Positions 51,948 to 62,937 of a stretch of DNA of 64,000 nucleotides are shown one piece after another. Below the pieces are notes generated by a model. It did no database searches, had not been told where the DNA came from, and saw only the letters and a program-made list of their open reading frames with translations. A program made the translations under genes and the position numbers. Every line of letters begins with the position of its first letter. The stretch's first letter is position 1. Source of the DNA: Dryas octopetala (Eukaryota > Streptophyta > Magnoliopsida > Rosales > Rosaceae); contig OY992840.1 of assembly GCA_963921425.1 (NCBI GenBank), positions 6,636,501-6,700,500 of the forward strand. The letters are read 5' to 3'.

Positions 51948-52565
51948 CAAGGTGTTAAATTTCGATTTTCTGGAGTGTCGAAATCGAAACTCATATTTGT
52001 TAACTTTTCGGGATAATTTTGTCGAAATTATCTAAATTTCGCCAAAATCCTCGAAATTTTGGCAAAATTTTCGACCGATGACTGGGTGAGATCGAGCGAG
52101 CAATAGAGGCTGGTTTTGGGTTTTGGAAGGCTTGGTTTTTGGAGAGGAGGCTGGGTTTTGAGAGAAAAAGATGGTTTTGGCAGCAGGGAGATTGAGGGAG
52201 AAAGAGATGGTTTTGGGAGGAGGAGGAGAGGGCGGCAAGGGGGGCGACGGGGGGGGAGATGGGGGAGGAAGAAAGGAGGGAGAAAGAGGTGAGGGTGAGT
52301 TAGTTATGAAGATGCAGAGAGAGAGGGATAGATGAATGAGAGAGAGATGATAAAGAAGAAGAGAATAAAAAAGAACTGGGGAGTGGAGACTAACGGGGGA
52401 AAAGAAAGGAAAGCAAAGGAAAATGGAAGAACAGAAAGGAAGAAAAGAAAAAGAAAAGGTTTAGAGTTGATTGAGATTTGGGGCCTTTGGGCAATTGTAA
52501 AGAAAAAAAATGATTTGAGATTTTGTTTGACCGTTTTTGAGTTTCGTTTAATTATTTTTAAATCT
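51948..52565. mobile_element. Second copy of the GA-rich hAT family, right end lost
   Basis: Starts CAAGGTGTTAAATTTCG, close to the CAAGGAGTAAAATTTC terminus at 8948. It keeps subterminal AATTTCG words, a GA-rich interior (about 52130-52460) and the downstream stretch GATTGAGATTTGG, then CAATTGTAAAGAAAAAAAA and GAGTTTCGTTTAATT, each aligning with the first copy. The matching right terminus is not found. Confidence 0.7.
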
Positions 52566-53152
52566 TAAACTAGTAAACTCTAATATATTTATATATAAAA
52601 AATAATTAAAAACACTCTAGAGAATTTAAATTCTAATATCATATATCATATCTTAAATAATATAAAATATAAATTATAAAATATAAAGTAACTGATTACA
52701 AAGTCCAATTTTAAACTGTCACTGCTTTTAAGAACCAAGTCTATTTGAAAGAAGCCCAGTTTATACCAAACCGGTATCCTCTTCCGTCTCCGTCTCCTTC
52801 TCTTCTCTCCGTCTATCTCCATCTCCCTTTCTTTTTCCGTCTGCAAGCTTTGCCGCTGCTCCCTTCTTTATAAAATGTGGTCATTAACAGGACACCACGA
52901 CCCATCTGATGCATTTTTTCCTTTTGTCTTAAATTTTATATTATAAAATATAAATAAATGTCCAAATTTCTTTCTCCTCTGCGTGTCGCCTGATATCGAT
53001 CCAAGGAGCACCCAGCAATCTCTGGATCGCACGAAAATAGCATTTGAGTTTCCATTTTGAGATTGAGCAACGACTGTGGATGTGCGTGTATGATTTGATT
53101 TGGGGTTTTGGATATTGTTGAGTGGGTGTGATCTGTGTGAAATTGGAAACAA
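52566..53152 (+). promoter_or_regulatory. Upstream region of the EH-domain gene
   Basis: An AT-rich part (to about 52740), then a CT-rich leader-like part (52785-52850) and probable 5' UTR up to the ATG at 53153. No specific element is assigned. Confidence 0.45.
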
Positions 53153-53287
53153 ATGGCGGGTGCGAATACGGATCAGCTGGAAGCCTTCTTCAGAAGAGCA
53201 GATTTGGATGGCGATGACAGGATCAGCGGAGCTGAAGCTGTCGCCTTCTTTCAGGGTGCCAATTTGCCCAAATCAGTTCTTGCCCAG
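53153..53287 (+). CDS. EH-domain (EPS15/Pan1-like) endocytic protein, first exon only
   Basis: Forty-five codons, MAGANTDQLEAFFRRADLDG to SVLAQ, then a GT donor (CAG|GTTATT) and a CT microsatellite. This is the first exon of plant EH/Pan1 homologues (AtEH1/AtEH2, TPLATE-complex subunits in clathrin-mediated endocytosis). It carries the first half of EH domain 1 with a complete EF-hand loop: D17, D19, D21, R23, S25 and E28. Exon 2 should start I/VWxHADQ. I could not find it in the remaining 10.7 kb, which holds transposons and an NLR relic. Either intron 1 is unusually long, or this is an orphan exon left by rearrangement. Confidence 0.8.
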
Positions 53288-53289
53288 GT

Positions 53290-53334
<45 letters not shown>

Positions 53335-54109
53335 GGATCAGCCTCTGTTTGTATATTTGTGTATTAATAAGCTTGAATATCTATTTATCTCTTCGTCTCT
53401 GAATTCCGTCATTTTAAAACTAGGAAAAGTACAAGTTGAGAGATTTGGTATAGACCAACTTCACATTCACTGAACTTGTTCTCATGGACAATTTAACAAC
53501 TTGCTATCTCTGGAAACATGGAAATGATTGTTCTCCTCGCATGTTTTTCTGGGCTCTTCGTCTCATTATTATTCATCATGTTAACAACTTCAAACAGTTA
53601 AGAATTTTGGTGCTTGTGCTAGTTGGAGCTGTTGCTACTGAGTATATTTTCCTTTACATTTCATTTACTCCAGTTTTCCCCTGATTCTATCAACGGTTTC
53701 AAAATTAATTAATCCCATTTACCCTTTTTATTTTTAAATTAATCTTTCCTTTGACCAACTTCAAAGTTTGATTTAGCATGTACAAGCATATACCTCCAGG
53801 CCATGGTGATATATTAAGATTGTTATGATTGGTTTGTATGCTAAGCCATGAAAGTAATGGATTATTAAATGATGTTGATGAATTGAGTTTCTAAAAGGTA
53901 GAACGTGGCATTAGCTTATTTTGTTGCGGACTTGATTGAGTTTTTTGATATTAGCATGAGGATATGTCAGTAACAATACAAAGTTAGATATAGTAACAAC
54001 TTTTTATTGTGGTTTTTATTTTCCTGTAGACTATGAAATCTTATTTATTTTGATTTTTTTATGTTGAATGGTTGAAGGTGTAAGGCTTGCTGTCAATTCT
54101 TGACTTACA
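53288..54109. other. Putative EH-gene intron 1, left part
   Basis: T-rich, intron-like sequence after the donor. No exon recognised. Confidence 0.5.
53293..53326. repeat. (CT)n microsatellite just inside EH-gene intron 1
   Basis: Seventeen CT units starting five bases after the donor. Confidence 0.95.
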
Positions 54110-54800
54110 ATTGAAAATGTAAGTAAGCTCTAATTGTTACTGTTTGTCAATAACAACTTATTATTGCTACTGCTTGACAGTAACAACCTTAATTTTACTA
54201 TAATTTTTATGTTCCTAGGGTATAAAATCTCACTTATTTTGATTTTTTTTCATACTTTTTTTTTTCATACTAAGAAGTTGAATATGTAAGGTTTGCTATT
54301 AATTTTTTACTTAAAATTGAAAAATGTAAGTGAGGCTCACTTGTTATTGTTATTGTTACTGTTTGATAATAACAAACTTTTATTATGATTTTTAAAATCG
54401 AAAATGTAAGTGGAGCTATGGTTGTTACTACTTATCAGTAATAATATGTAAGTGAGGCTATAGTTGTTACTGCTTGTAAGTAACAATATGTAAGTAGGTT
54501 ATGATTGTTACTGCATATGTAGGTGAGATTATCGTTGTTACTAACAAGCAATAACAATATATAATTGGAGCTATAATTGTTACTGACAAGCAGTAGCAAT
54601 AGGTGATTGTTATTATCAAACAATAACAATACATGATTGCTACTGTATAGGTGATTATTATTGTCAGGCAGTGACAATATGTGATTGTTACTGTCAGACA
54701 ATAGCAATAGGTGATTGTTACTATTAAAACACAAAATATTATGGATGTCTCTTCTTGATTTTTTGTGTTTTATGTTGGTTATTATTTAAATGTTTATAGA
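54110..54800. repeat. Array of quasi-palindromic TTGTTACTG/CAGTAACAA units
   Basis: At least twelve occurrences of TGTTACTG or its relatives, each followed within a few bases by a complement-like CAGTAACAA, for example ATTGTTACTGACAAGCAGTA and GTTACTGCTTGTAAGTAACA. They are separated by TATGTAAGTGAGGCT or TAGGTGATT linkers. The same hairpin words occur singly at 32402 and 58555. The right flank (GTGTTTTATGTTGGTTATTA) aligns with the 58484 repeat, so the array looks like an expanded internal part of that repeat family. Confidence 0.7.
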
Positions 54801-57110
54801 ATGAAAATTACCTAAATTATGATTTTGTTTTTTTAGTTTTTGTACCAATTGACACTGAAATGAAAGAAAGAAAGAAGAAGAAGAAGAAAGAAAAAAAAAA
54901 AAAAAAGAAGCAAGAAAAAAAACGTACTGTCTCTCTCTCTTGGAATCTCCTGAAATCACTCATATTCCTTTCCTCTGTATATTTTGTTTCTTTAGCTAAA
55001 ATCAAACGGAATTTAAGCAAGTATGTTCCATGAAATGGAAAAGATTTTTCTCATCACCCAAAAACAAAAAAGTTTTATTTATTTATTTATTTATTTTTTT
55101 TATATATATAATACACAAGGCCCCCTTTCTTTTTCGAGCATCACATAGATATAAATTTCAGTAGTAGAGACTATGCAAAAAAGGAAAATCATCCTATTCA
55201 TAAACCAAAGTATTTGGTTTCTTCAAAATTCGAATTCAACACAACAGCTCCTCTGAATGTTACTACTAGTTCAAGTTCAAATGCTTCTTGAGTACTCTCT
55301 TTCAAAGATTGTGTACGTCCAACTAACAATTACATTGTAATTCAAATCGTTGTAAATAGGAACTATTTGCTTTTCAAACTGATGTAATCTTGCAAAGACA
55401 TTGTATAAATACATGAGATTTGGATTCTGCTTATCTAAAGGGTTTATGATTTTTCTGCAAAATCTAGAGTCTTTTACCTATTGCTCAAATCCATCATTTT
55501 ATACAATCTTTATTATGATATCATGAATAAATTAATATTACAAATTAATAAAACACTTTTTTTAAATAATGTGGCTGTGTTGTATTGATTCATATCTTGG
55601 TAGATTTAACGTGTATATATACATTCATATCACTTGGGATCCACATTTAGTATATCTAGTTGGTACATTCCAAAACTTTTCTGCTTATTTAGTTGGTATG
55701 AATTTTTTTTCAAAGAACCTCGGTTAGCTAGGCTAATTTTTTATTTTTTTTTCTTTCAGTTTCTCTTTTTATAATCTTTTAATTTTTTCTTCATCTAGGT
55801 TTTTTAGAGCCCTAAATCTTCATATAACCTGGCCTACTAGATCCTCATAAACATATAACTTAGTAGGAATTACACCAATGTAATGAAATGTAACTTAGTG
55901 AGAATTAAATTCAAGTTGAATTAATTTGTAGATTCCCTATGTATGGTTAGGACACATGGTTTACTCCTAAAGACTGAACCCCTATTGGAAGAAACCTCAA
56001 ATGCAACTTAATGAGAATATTACACTAATGCCAATTAAGTTGTACTTTGCTTCATTTTTGAATCCCATTTAAGGACTTAAGATTTCGGGATAAAACCTAA
56101 ATACTAAATATACCCGGAAACTCCCCCAACCCATATTAAACCTACTCCAAGAAACCCCAAAAACTAATAATAAACAATAATTACAAATTTCTTTTTTGGT
56201 CGAAATAATTACAAATTTCACTAAACCATTAATTTATTCATAAAGAGAGCTAAAAAGTGTAATACAAAAAGTTGCAGCCCACATGCATGTCTGGCCGAGC
56301 GGTCAGATTGGTGTCGATTAAAGACAAGCTAGCTTAATTTGTTGGGATTTATGACCCAAAAAAAGAATTTTTGGCATCAATATATCACTAACTTACTAAC
56401 TAATAAATTGGTTCATTATGTAATATTGAAGAAAAGGGAAAATAAGAAGATTAGCTGGTACCTCCTAATCAAAGAAGTGACCACCAATATATTGTAATTA
56501 AGGGGCCAGGAAAAACCCAATAATTAAATTTGAAAGGGAAAGGTTATTGGCCAAAAGAAGGGTAGGTGTGGATAAGTATATTTGTATTTTCTTGTTTCCA
56601 TTATAGAATCTTACAAGGTAGGCAATCCTCTTCATCTGACTTTTAAATTGGGATTATTTCAAAGGTTGTTGTGACTACATTTGTTTTGTAGGGCAGTGTC
56701 CATATATACGTGTTAACATGCAAGACATTTCAAGATAATTGGCCAAAAGAAAAAAACATACATAGACAAATGGGCTAGTAAAAGAACAAAACTCGATCCA
56801 TATACCAAATTCATTAACACATAGTAGTGCTTTTACTTTCTTAAAAGTATTAATGTTATAGAATATATACTAAGAGTACACTATTTCGCATACTTGATGA
56901 AGAACACACATGGAAGCCAAGTTTCTATAAAATGCCACATTCCGTTGTTTATTGGTTGATAAAAAAGTATCATTAATTATTTCATCAAACAAGCATACGT
57001 AACATAACTCGATCGATCCCTTTCCTGATGGAGGAATTTGAATACAGCATTGCAGTGAAAGTCTTGGAGGGGCTGGCCGGCTTCCCATGCTTACAGCTAG
57101 CATTGGTCCA
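54801..57110. other. Gene-free stretch
   Basis: Purine-rich GAAAGAAAGAAG run at 54860-54905 and TTTA repeat at 55076-55100. About 55140-55480 includes GCAAAGACATTGTATAAATA, vaguely LTR-like, but ends are not visible. No gene recognised and no sign of EH-gene exon 2. Confidence 0.45.
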
Positions 57111-58385
57111 ACTATGAATGGCAGAAGGTTTCCTCCAATCCTTTGAAGGAAGCCAAGACTTTGAAGAGATTGGGCTAGATTACATAAGACAGTTATGTTC
57201 TAGATCTTTCTTTCAAGTTGATTCGATCAGATCGATCAGATCGATTGTTCATTTTTGATACTGTTTGAAATGCATGATCTAGTTCATGATTTAGCCGCCA
57301 CATTGGCACAATTGCAAGGAGAGTATTGCTTAGCTATAAAATTTTGTCCCCATGCATGCATGATGTTTCTAGTAGGGTTTGACACGTGTCAGTATCCCAA
57401 AAGAATTATGACGGGGAAGAGGAACAAATCCCCGAACTTCATCAGTTGGACAAAGTGCACACCATTCTATCTCTACCTATGGAATATATTTGGGATCCTC
57501 ATCAATCAATCTTTTCTGAAACATGCATCTCATGATTTAAGTACCTCCGCGTCCTAGTTCTAAATCATTCGCCTTAATTTTCAGGAGAATGCTATCCACC
57601 TCCTTCAATTTATTTTTTCCATCGATCTTCTTTTTTATTATTCTCATTTAATAATGTATTTTTATGATCGAAACTGTTTATTTTTCAAATTATTATTTGA
57701 AGATTATCTCTGCAAAAAATTAATTAAATCAGAAATCGTTTGGTCATTTAATTGTTATCAAATAAACAAACGATGAATTAAACTGCATGTTACCAAAACC
57801 GTATGTTTATTTGATCATAGTTAAATAAGCAAACAATGTCTGATTTGGTTAATTTTTTACAGAGATGATCATCATAGAATGATCTAAAAAATGAATGATT
57901 CCAATCATGAATTTACATAACGAAATTAGAGTAATAAATGAGAAGGTTGGTGGAGAAGGTTGATAGCATTTCTCTAATTTTAAAGTGTTGTCTAGTTTCA
58001 TTGGTAACTTGAATCACTTAAGGTATCTTGACCTGTCTTGTTAACATTTCGGGTTCCATTTGCAATCTACACAATTTGCAGACCTTAATACTTTCAAACT
58101 GTGAGGAACGTACTTGAGGAGTTGCCCGGAGGTGCGAGAAATCTCATTATCCCACAACACTTGGTGTTAACCATAAAGCAAGGGTATTTTCCAGGAGAAT
58201 AAATTAAAGAGATGTCTTACGTATCTTCGAAATTTAGACACCGTTGGGTGCAAAAAATTTGAAACTTTTAGCGAAGAGTTGCAATGCCTAACCTTGGAAT
58301 GTTGTCTATTCATGGCTGTGATCGAAAATCTGGAGTCCTTGAGTAATATCAAATACCTTACCGCATTACAGCCCCTGATGATAAA
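57111..58385 (+). pseudogene. CC-NBS-LRR (NLR) relic
   Basis: Fragments of a plant immune receptor. MAEGFLQSFEGSQDFEEIGL and RQLCSRSFFQ come from the winged-helix part of NB-ARC, then MHDLVHDLAATLAQ is the MHD motif region, then LHQLDKVHTILSLP and FKYLRVLVLNHS in another frame. After a MITE (57584-57974) the LRR continues FIGNLNHLRYLDL, TYLRNLDTVGCKKFETFSEE and NIKYLTALQPL. TGA replaces Trp just before MAEGF, and several further stops and frame changes follow. P-loop, CC domain and most LRRs are absent. It sits in what would be EH-gene intron 1. Confidence 0.85.
57584..57974. mobile_element. MITE (391 bp) inserted in the NLR relic
   Basis: Ends GGAGAATGCTATCCACCTCC and, in reverse, GAGAAATGCTATCAACCTTC. 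Flanks TAATTTTCA (57575-57583) and TAATTTTAA (57975-57983) match at eight of nine. Removing it brings LRR segments LVLNHS and FIGNLNHLRYLDL together. The central sequence (TGCAAAAAATTAATTAAATC) is shared with the MITE at 27430. Confidence 0.82.
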
Positions 58386-58483
58386 TAAACTCATCTAAAA
58401 CTAAAATGTTGCAATGACAAATAGGTTCACTTTTTAACAAATAAACCTACATTATAACATGTTCCGTATTTTTTTTTGCTGAG

Positions 58484-58835
58484 GGCTCGTCACTCGGCTT
58501 GTTTTTTTTTTTTTTTTTAAATGGGTAGATTGCTACTGACGAATAATGGCCCTTATTGCCACTGTCAAACAGTGACAATTAGTAACAAACATTTGTACAT
58601 TATAACGTAGGTACTGGATGTGACTCCATCAGCTTGAATTATGTGTTTTATGGTTGTTTTATTAGTTGTTGACATATTTATGTAAGAAAAGACATAAGGT
58701 ATATATATAAGTATTATTTTTATGCAGTTTCAAATAACCACTATTGCACAGTGGCAATTATTGTCACTGTCATACCAAGCACTCGGTGAACCGGGCTGGA
58801 AGCACACTATAGCGCGCAGGCTGGGTTATCAGCCT
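58484..58835. repeat. Hairpin-rich repeat with CACTCGG-type ends
   Basis: Left edge GGGCTCGTCACTCGGCTTG, right edge CCAAGCACTCGGTGAACCGGG. Inside, ATTGCCACTGTC-AAA-CAGTGACAAT forms a stem near 58557-58581, and GCACAGTGGCAATTATTGTC lies near the right edge. TTTATGTAAGAAAAGACATA and TATATATAAGTATTATTTTT align with the 32383 copy. No coding potential; class unknown. Confidence 0.5.
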
Positions 58836-58984
58836 TATTTTTCAACTAGACTTAAAAAAAAAAAAAACTATTAAATTAAGCCTAATTTAGATTAAGTAAC
58901 TGTTAATTTATAATTTATAACTTCAATATTTATGAAAATTATACCATTGTATTTATTTTAATGAGATCTATAATATGACTATAT

Positions 58985-59709
58985 GGGCTCGTTTGGTACG
59001 TCGGACTGTACTGACTAATTTCTATCGGATAGTATTAATCTGTTCCGGAGAGTACTGAATGTTTATTCAGAATATTATTAGGCGTTTGGTACTGTTCTGG
59101 ATAAACAGTCTGAATAAGTTATAATCAGACTTTTTTTTTTTTATAACTTAGTGGAAATTGAAGAAAAATACTGCTCAAGCAAAACTTGGAAGAAAAAATC
59201 ATAACCTAATTCCCAAAAAAATGTAATAAAAAGATCTATTGAATAAATCTAAAATAAAGGATAAGAAGAAATAATCAGACACCATGTATAAAAGAGGAAA
59301 TATATAAAGAAAGCGAAGATGAAGAGAGAAGAACAGAGAAGAAGCAAGAAGAAGCATATTGGAGAGAGTATGATAGAGAGAGAGAGAAAATGAGAGATGA
59401 ATACCTGGAGAAGAGTGAAGAGAATAACCTGTGGAGAAGATAGCAGAGAAGAACCCTAGGGAGAAGAAGATGAAAAGAGCGTCTGTTGGTTTTCAGCGTG
59501 TTTTTATTTTCCCAATTTTTTATAATTAAGCGTGTATTATCTAATCCTAGGTGTGTGTGTGAGTTGTATTAGTTAGTCAGGTAAGAAGAGTATTAAAAGC
59601 ACAGTCCGGTTTACATAGTCAGGTAATTAAATAATACAAATTGACACCAAACAACTGACATAAACTATTTACTCCTATTCAGAGTCTAATACGATGTACC
59701 AAACATGCC
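58985..59709. mobile_element. Foldback element with GGGCTCGTTTGGTAC ends
   Basis: Left end GGGCTCGTTTGGTACGTCGG, right end in reverse GGCATGTTTGGTACATCGTA, followed in both by AGTCTGAATAA or AGACTCTGAATA words. The interior (59290-59480) is GA-rich and includes repeated AGAGAAGAAGCAAG-like stretches. No clear target duplication, so the superfamily is left open (hAT or PIF-type). Confidence 0.6.
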
Positions 59710-60482
59710 ACATGAGTCTAATATTGGATATATTTAAATATCTTTTTTATTACCCAAATTAGTATTTCTCTATTTTCTTTTCCACCAAATTGTCTTTCTA
59801 CTTGTTTGGTATTTTTCAATATTTGAAATGTATAAAAATAGTAAAATTTAATAAATTAGAAGGTGCGAGAAGTACAACAACATTACACATAAAATAAAAT
59901 GAAAAAATATAAAGGAAAGTTAGGAAACAACATTAGCCTAACAACAACAACCACAACGATGACATTTTTGTCACTCAGACAAATCACCATTTGAGAACCC
60001 CACCTAACATTTTGTTGTAATAATTTCCAAACATGATTAAAAGCAAAATTGTTGCCTCCATTTAATTCCTAGTTTGCATAATATTTCGTGCAAGTACTCA
60101 TTATTTTCCTAAAATGAGATTTGAGACTGTTAATCGAGGAGCTAGAATCGGGATGGTTTATAATGAATTGATCAAACACTATTTGCCAAAATACCATATT
60201 TCTTTAATTGACGCCCATGATTGCATCTTCCATGTGTTGTAGCCAAGCCCTACATAGAGTGTAGTCTTCAACATTCGGCCACTTAATTCGCACCTCGATC
60301 TCTTCTCACCCATCAATGAAAACAAATAACTTATTTTGTGTGAAAAAGATAGATGAGTGATTGAAAATAGGGAGACTTACAGTCTAGTTCATTTAATGAG
60401 CCTTTCTTAGACTAAGATCGACCGGTAATGATTTATGATTTTTAATTAAGTCATTTTATTTTTCTTTTTTGACGGATTTATG

Positions 60483-60540
60483 TTAGGTTTTAACTTCAAG
60501 ATTTTGGGCTCCATCCAAAATCTCGGAGTTAAAACCTAAT
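60483..60540. repeat. Strong hairpin, about 24-bp arms
   Basis: TTAGGTTTTAACTTCAAGAT, then TTTGG-GCTCCAT-CCAAA, then the complement ending GTTAAAACCTAA, with one or two mismatches. A related GTTTTAACTTTGAGATTCAA word occurs near 41550. It may be a transposon end or a structured RNA element. Confidence 0.6.
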
Positions 60541-60976
60541 ATGCAACCTTTACAAAACTCACTCTACACCCTAAGAGGGGAAATACCTTTCAAATAAAGG
60601 GAAATACCCTTCAAATCGGGGACAGACTTTATTAAAAATTAAAAGGATTTTCTTATAAATTAAAAAGACTTTATTATGAATTAAAAAGATTTTCTTATAA
60701 ATTATTATGAATTAAAAAAATTGTCTTATAAATTTTAAAACACCCCCGGTCTCCATCTAAAAACTATTTTTCTAAAGGAACTAAGCTTAATTATCTCTTG
60801 AAAATATGAGGTGTGAATGAGCTATATATTGTAAAAATAATGAACTAGCCGTTAGAAAATATTCTGAATTTTTTTTATATTTATATTTTTATTAATTTAA
60901 TTGTTTAATTATAACTAACAAATTAATATGGCTGTTGATTTTCAACAGACAGATTAATCTCGTCGTCCATCTCACT

Positions 60977-61185
60977 CAAAGAATTAAATTTCAGATTTCG
61001 AAGAAATTTTGAGGGTTAAAAAATATGGAAATTTCAAAAGAATTTTCGATTTCGTTAAAAATTTAAACTAAAACAATTGAAACTTTTAACAAAATTTAGA
61101 TAATTTCATTTTGGTAATATTTTGAAACCTCCAAAAAATGAAAATCTCGAAATTTCAACAAAATTTTTGAAATTTAATTCCATGA
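60977..61185. mobile_element. Short relative of the 8948 hAT family
   Basis: Ends CAAAGAATTAAATTTC and, in reverse, CATGGAATTAAATTTC resemble CAAGGAGTAAAATTTC. The body is made of AAATTTC, GAAATTTTG and TCTCGAAATTTC words as in the larger copy, with the GA-rich interior missing. Target duplication uncertain. Confidence 0.5.
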
Positions 61186-61729
61186 ATTCTCACTCGTATG
61201 TTTAATCTTTGAAAAACCAAAAAAAGGTTGTGCTTCTTAATATCATTTGTTTTAATTTTTTCGTAAGAATTGCAGATCTATCTCAAGGGTGCATGCATGC
61301 AGCTAGCATTGGCTAAGTCAGTTTGGAATGAGATATATAATTGTGTGTTGTACATGTGTTAGTTTGGATTATACGAAGTCATCATATATGATATATTATA
61401 TATACTGGCGTATATGGACTAAGAGAAAATGTTAATAAATTCAAAGTCATCATTAATTTGTTGATGTTCTTGTAATAAATTTAGAGTGACTTGTACGCAT
61501 GTTTAATTGAAAACTTCTGGTAATTTGTCTATCTTTTCCCATCATTGGTTTGTTAATTTATTATTTCATATTCTTTAATACTTCAGTATATAAACTTGAC
61601 ACCTTTCAGCATGCATATAAATCAGCCAAGTCACAAGTCCAAGGGTATACAAGTCTCCGCTGCTGAGGATTCTAAGTATTGCTCTTTTTCTTATGATGTT
61701 GGCAAAATGATCTATGAAATACCTCTAAA

Positions 61730-62194
61730 GGTCTGTTTAGTTCAAATTTTGGAGACTTGAGAATGAAAAATTAATTTTATTCCCATGTTTAGTAAGTGCT
61801 AGGATGAGAAATTATTTCCTGACCTATGAGAATCTTATACACCCAAAGGGGGGGGGGGGGGGGGGGGAAATGAATCCCTCCTTTCAGCTTGGGTTTTAAA
61901 AATGCCAAATTTTATACAAAATTTTATTCCACTTTTTTTTTTGTTGCAAATATGCCTCTGTTAATATTGAAAATGTCAAATTTTATCCAAAACCACTTTT
62001 CACATTTTTTTTTTATTCTTTGTTTAATAGATGTAGGTATAATTGAAAAACTGAACAATTTTTATTTTTTATTCATGTTCAAACTAAATATGGGAATAGA
62101 AATAAAAACTTCATTCTTTATTTGCACTTTTCTCACTGAAAAATGCATAGGAATTGATTTCTTGAGAAATCAATTCAGTGAACCAAACAAACCC
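61730..62194. mobile_element. Foldback element with GGTCTGTTTAGTTC ends
   Basis: Left end GGTCTGTTTAGTTCAAATTT, right end in reverse GGGTTTGTTTGGTTCACTGA. Inner parts (GAGAAATTATTTCCTGA and GATTTCTTGAGAAATC) are also self-complementary. A run of 20 G at 61848-61867 interrupts it, which could be an assembly artefact or a true homopolymer. Confidence 0.55.
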
Positions 62195-62443
62195 TAGAAG
62201 ATTGAGGTAGACAATTTGTTTTAAATTTCTCATCCCATAAAGAAAAATTTCTAAGCCTGCTGTTTTTGGACACAATATCATATGGAATAAACCGTATTAT
62301 TGACTTACCGTACGGTCCGTACCCACCATATATAATTGGCACAACATTAGATGACAATGAGTTACACACATTGTTTCCTTTAATTTACTTCCACTTTTTA
62401 TGGTAACACAACGTCTCACCATATATAATGGGACAACATTGGA

Positions 62444-62581
62444 TAAGGGTAGGCATCAACTTGTCCGAGCCGACGCTTTGACCAACCCGTCGACGAAAAA
62501 ACCTGAAGCCGACCCAACCCAATAGACGCCGGCTCGGGCTAGTGGTTCCGTCCTCCACCGATCATTGGCACCCAAGCCGAC

Positions 62582-62674
<93 letters not shown>

Positions 62675-62845
62675 CGGAGTGCTATTTTTTTCGGAGAGAA
62701 AGAGAGAGAGATAAAGAAGTCTTGTCGTCTTAACCCATCCCCGACCGCTCCAATTGCTAACCTGATGGACGCTGGCCCGCTTCGACCAATGGTTGGTGCG
62801 GGGCAGTGGCGAGTTGAACCCCAAGCCAACCGCTGCCCACCCCTA
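62444..62845. mobile_element. hAT-type MITE with perfect 8-bp target duplication
   Basis: Flanked by ACATTGGA at 62436-62443 and 62846-62853. Ends TAAGGGTAGGCATC and, in reverse, TAGGGGTGGGCAGCGG. The interior is GC-richer than its surroundings, with CCGACCC words, and holds an 87-bp (GA)n run at 62584-62670. The TAGGGGTGGGCA terminus is shared with the truncated element ending at 27352. Confidence 0.85.
62584..62670. repeat. (GA)n microsatellite, 87 bp
   Basis: The longest simple repeat in the window, inside the hAT MITE, so the microsatellite may travel with the element. Confidence 0.95.
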
Positions 62846-62937
62846 ACATTGGATTTAGGTACTAATGAATTATGCATCCATGTTGCTCATAACTCATCCT
62901 CTAAATTAATTAAGTACCTCGTTGCTCTTTGCAATGA

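Larger units (their letters stand above)
59710..61729. other. Gene-free stretch with small repeats
   Basis: Contains the hairpin at 60483 and the short hAT relative at 60977. Near 60640-60740 there are repeated AATTAAAAAGACTTTATTATG-like units. No gene recognised. Confidence 0.45.

Noticed and set aside
56285-56330. tRNA-like A-box word TGGCCGAGCGGTC
   Set aside because: Only the A-box resembles tRNA-Leu/Ser; there is no B-box (GGTTCGANTCC-like), anticodon arm or acceptor pairing, so neither a tRNA nor a clear SINE can be claimed.
56870-57103. Minus-strand open frame overlapping the left edge of the NLR relic
   Set aside because: No recognisable domain; the plus strand next to it carries clear NLR motifs, so this looks like a chance frame.
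62456-62877. Open frames with long Ser-Leu or Arg-Glu repeats
   Set aside because: Translation of the (GA)n microsatellite inside a hAT MITE.
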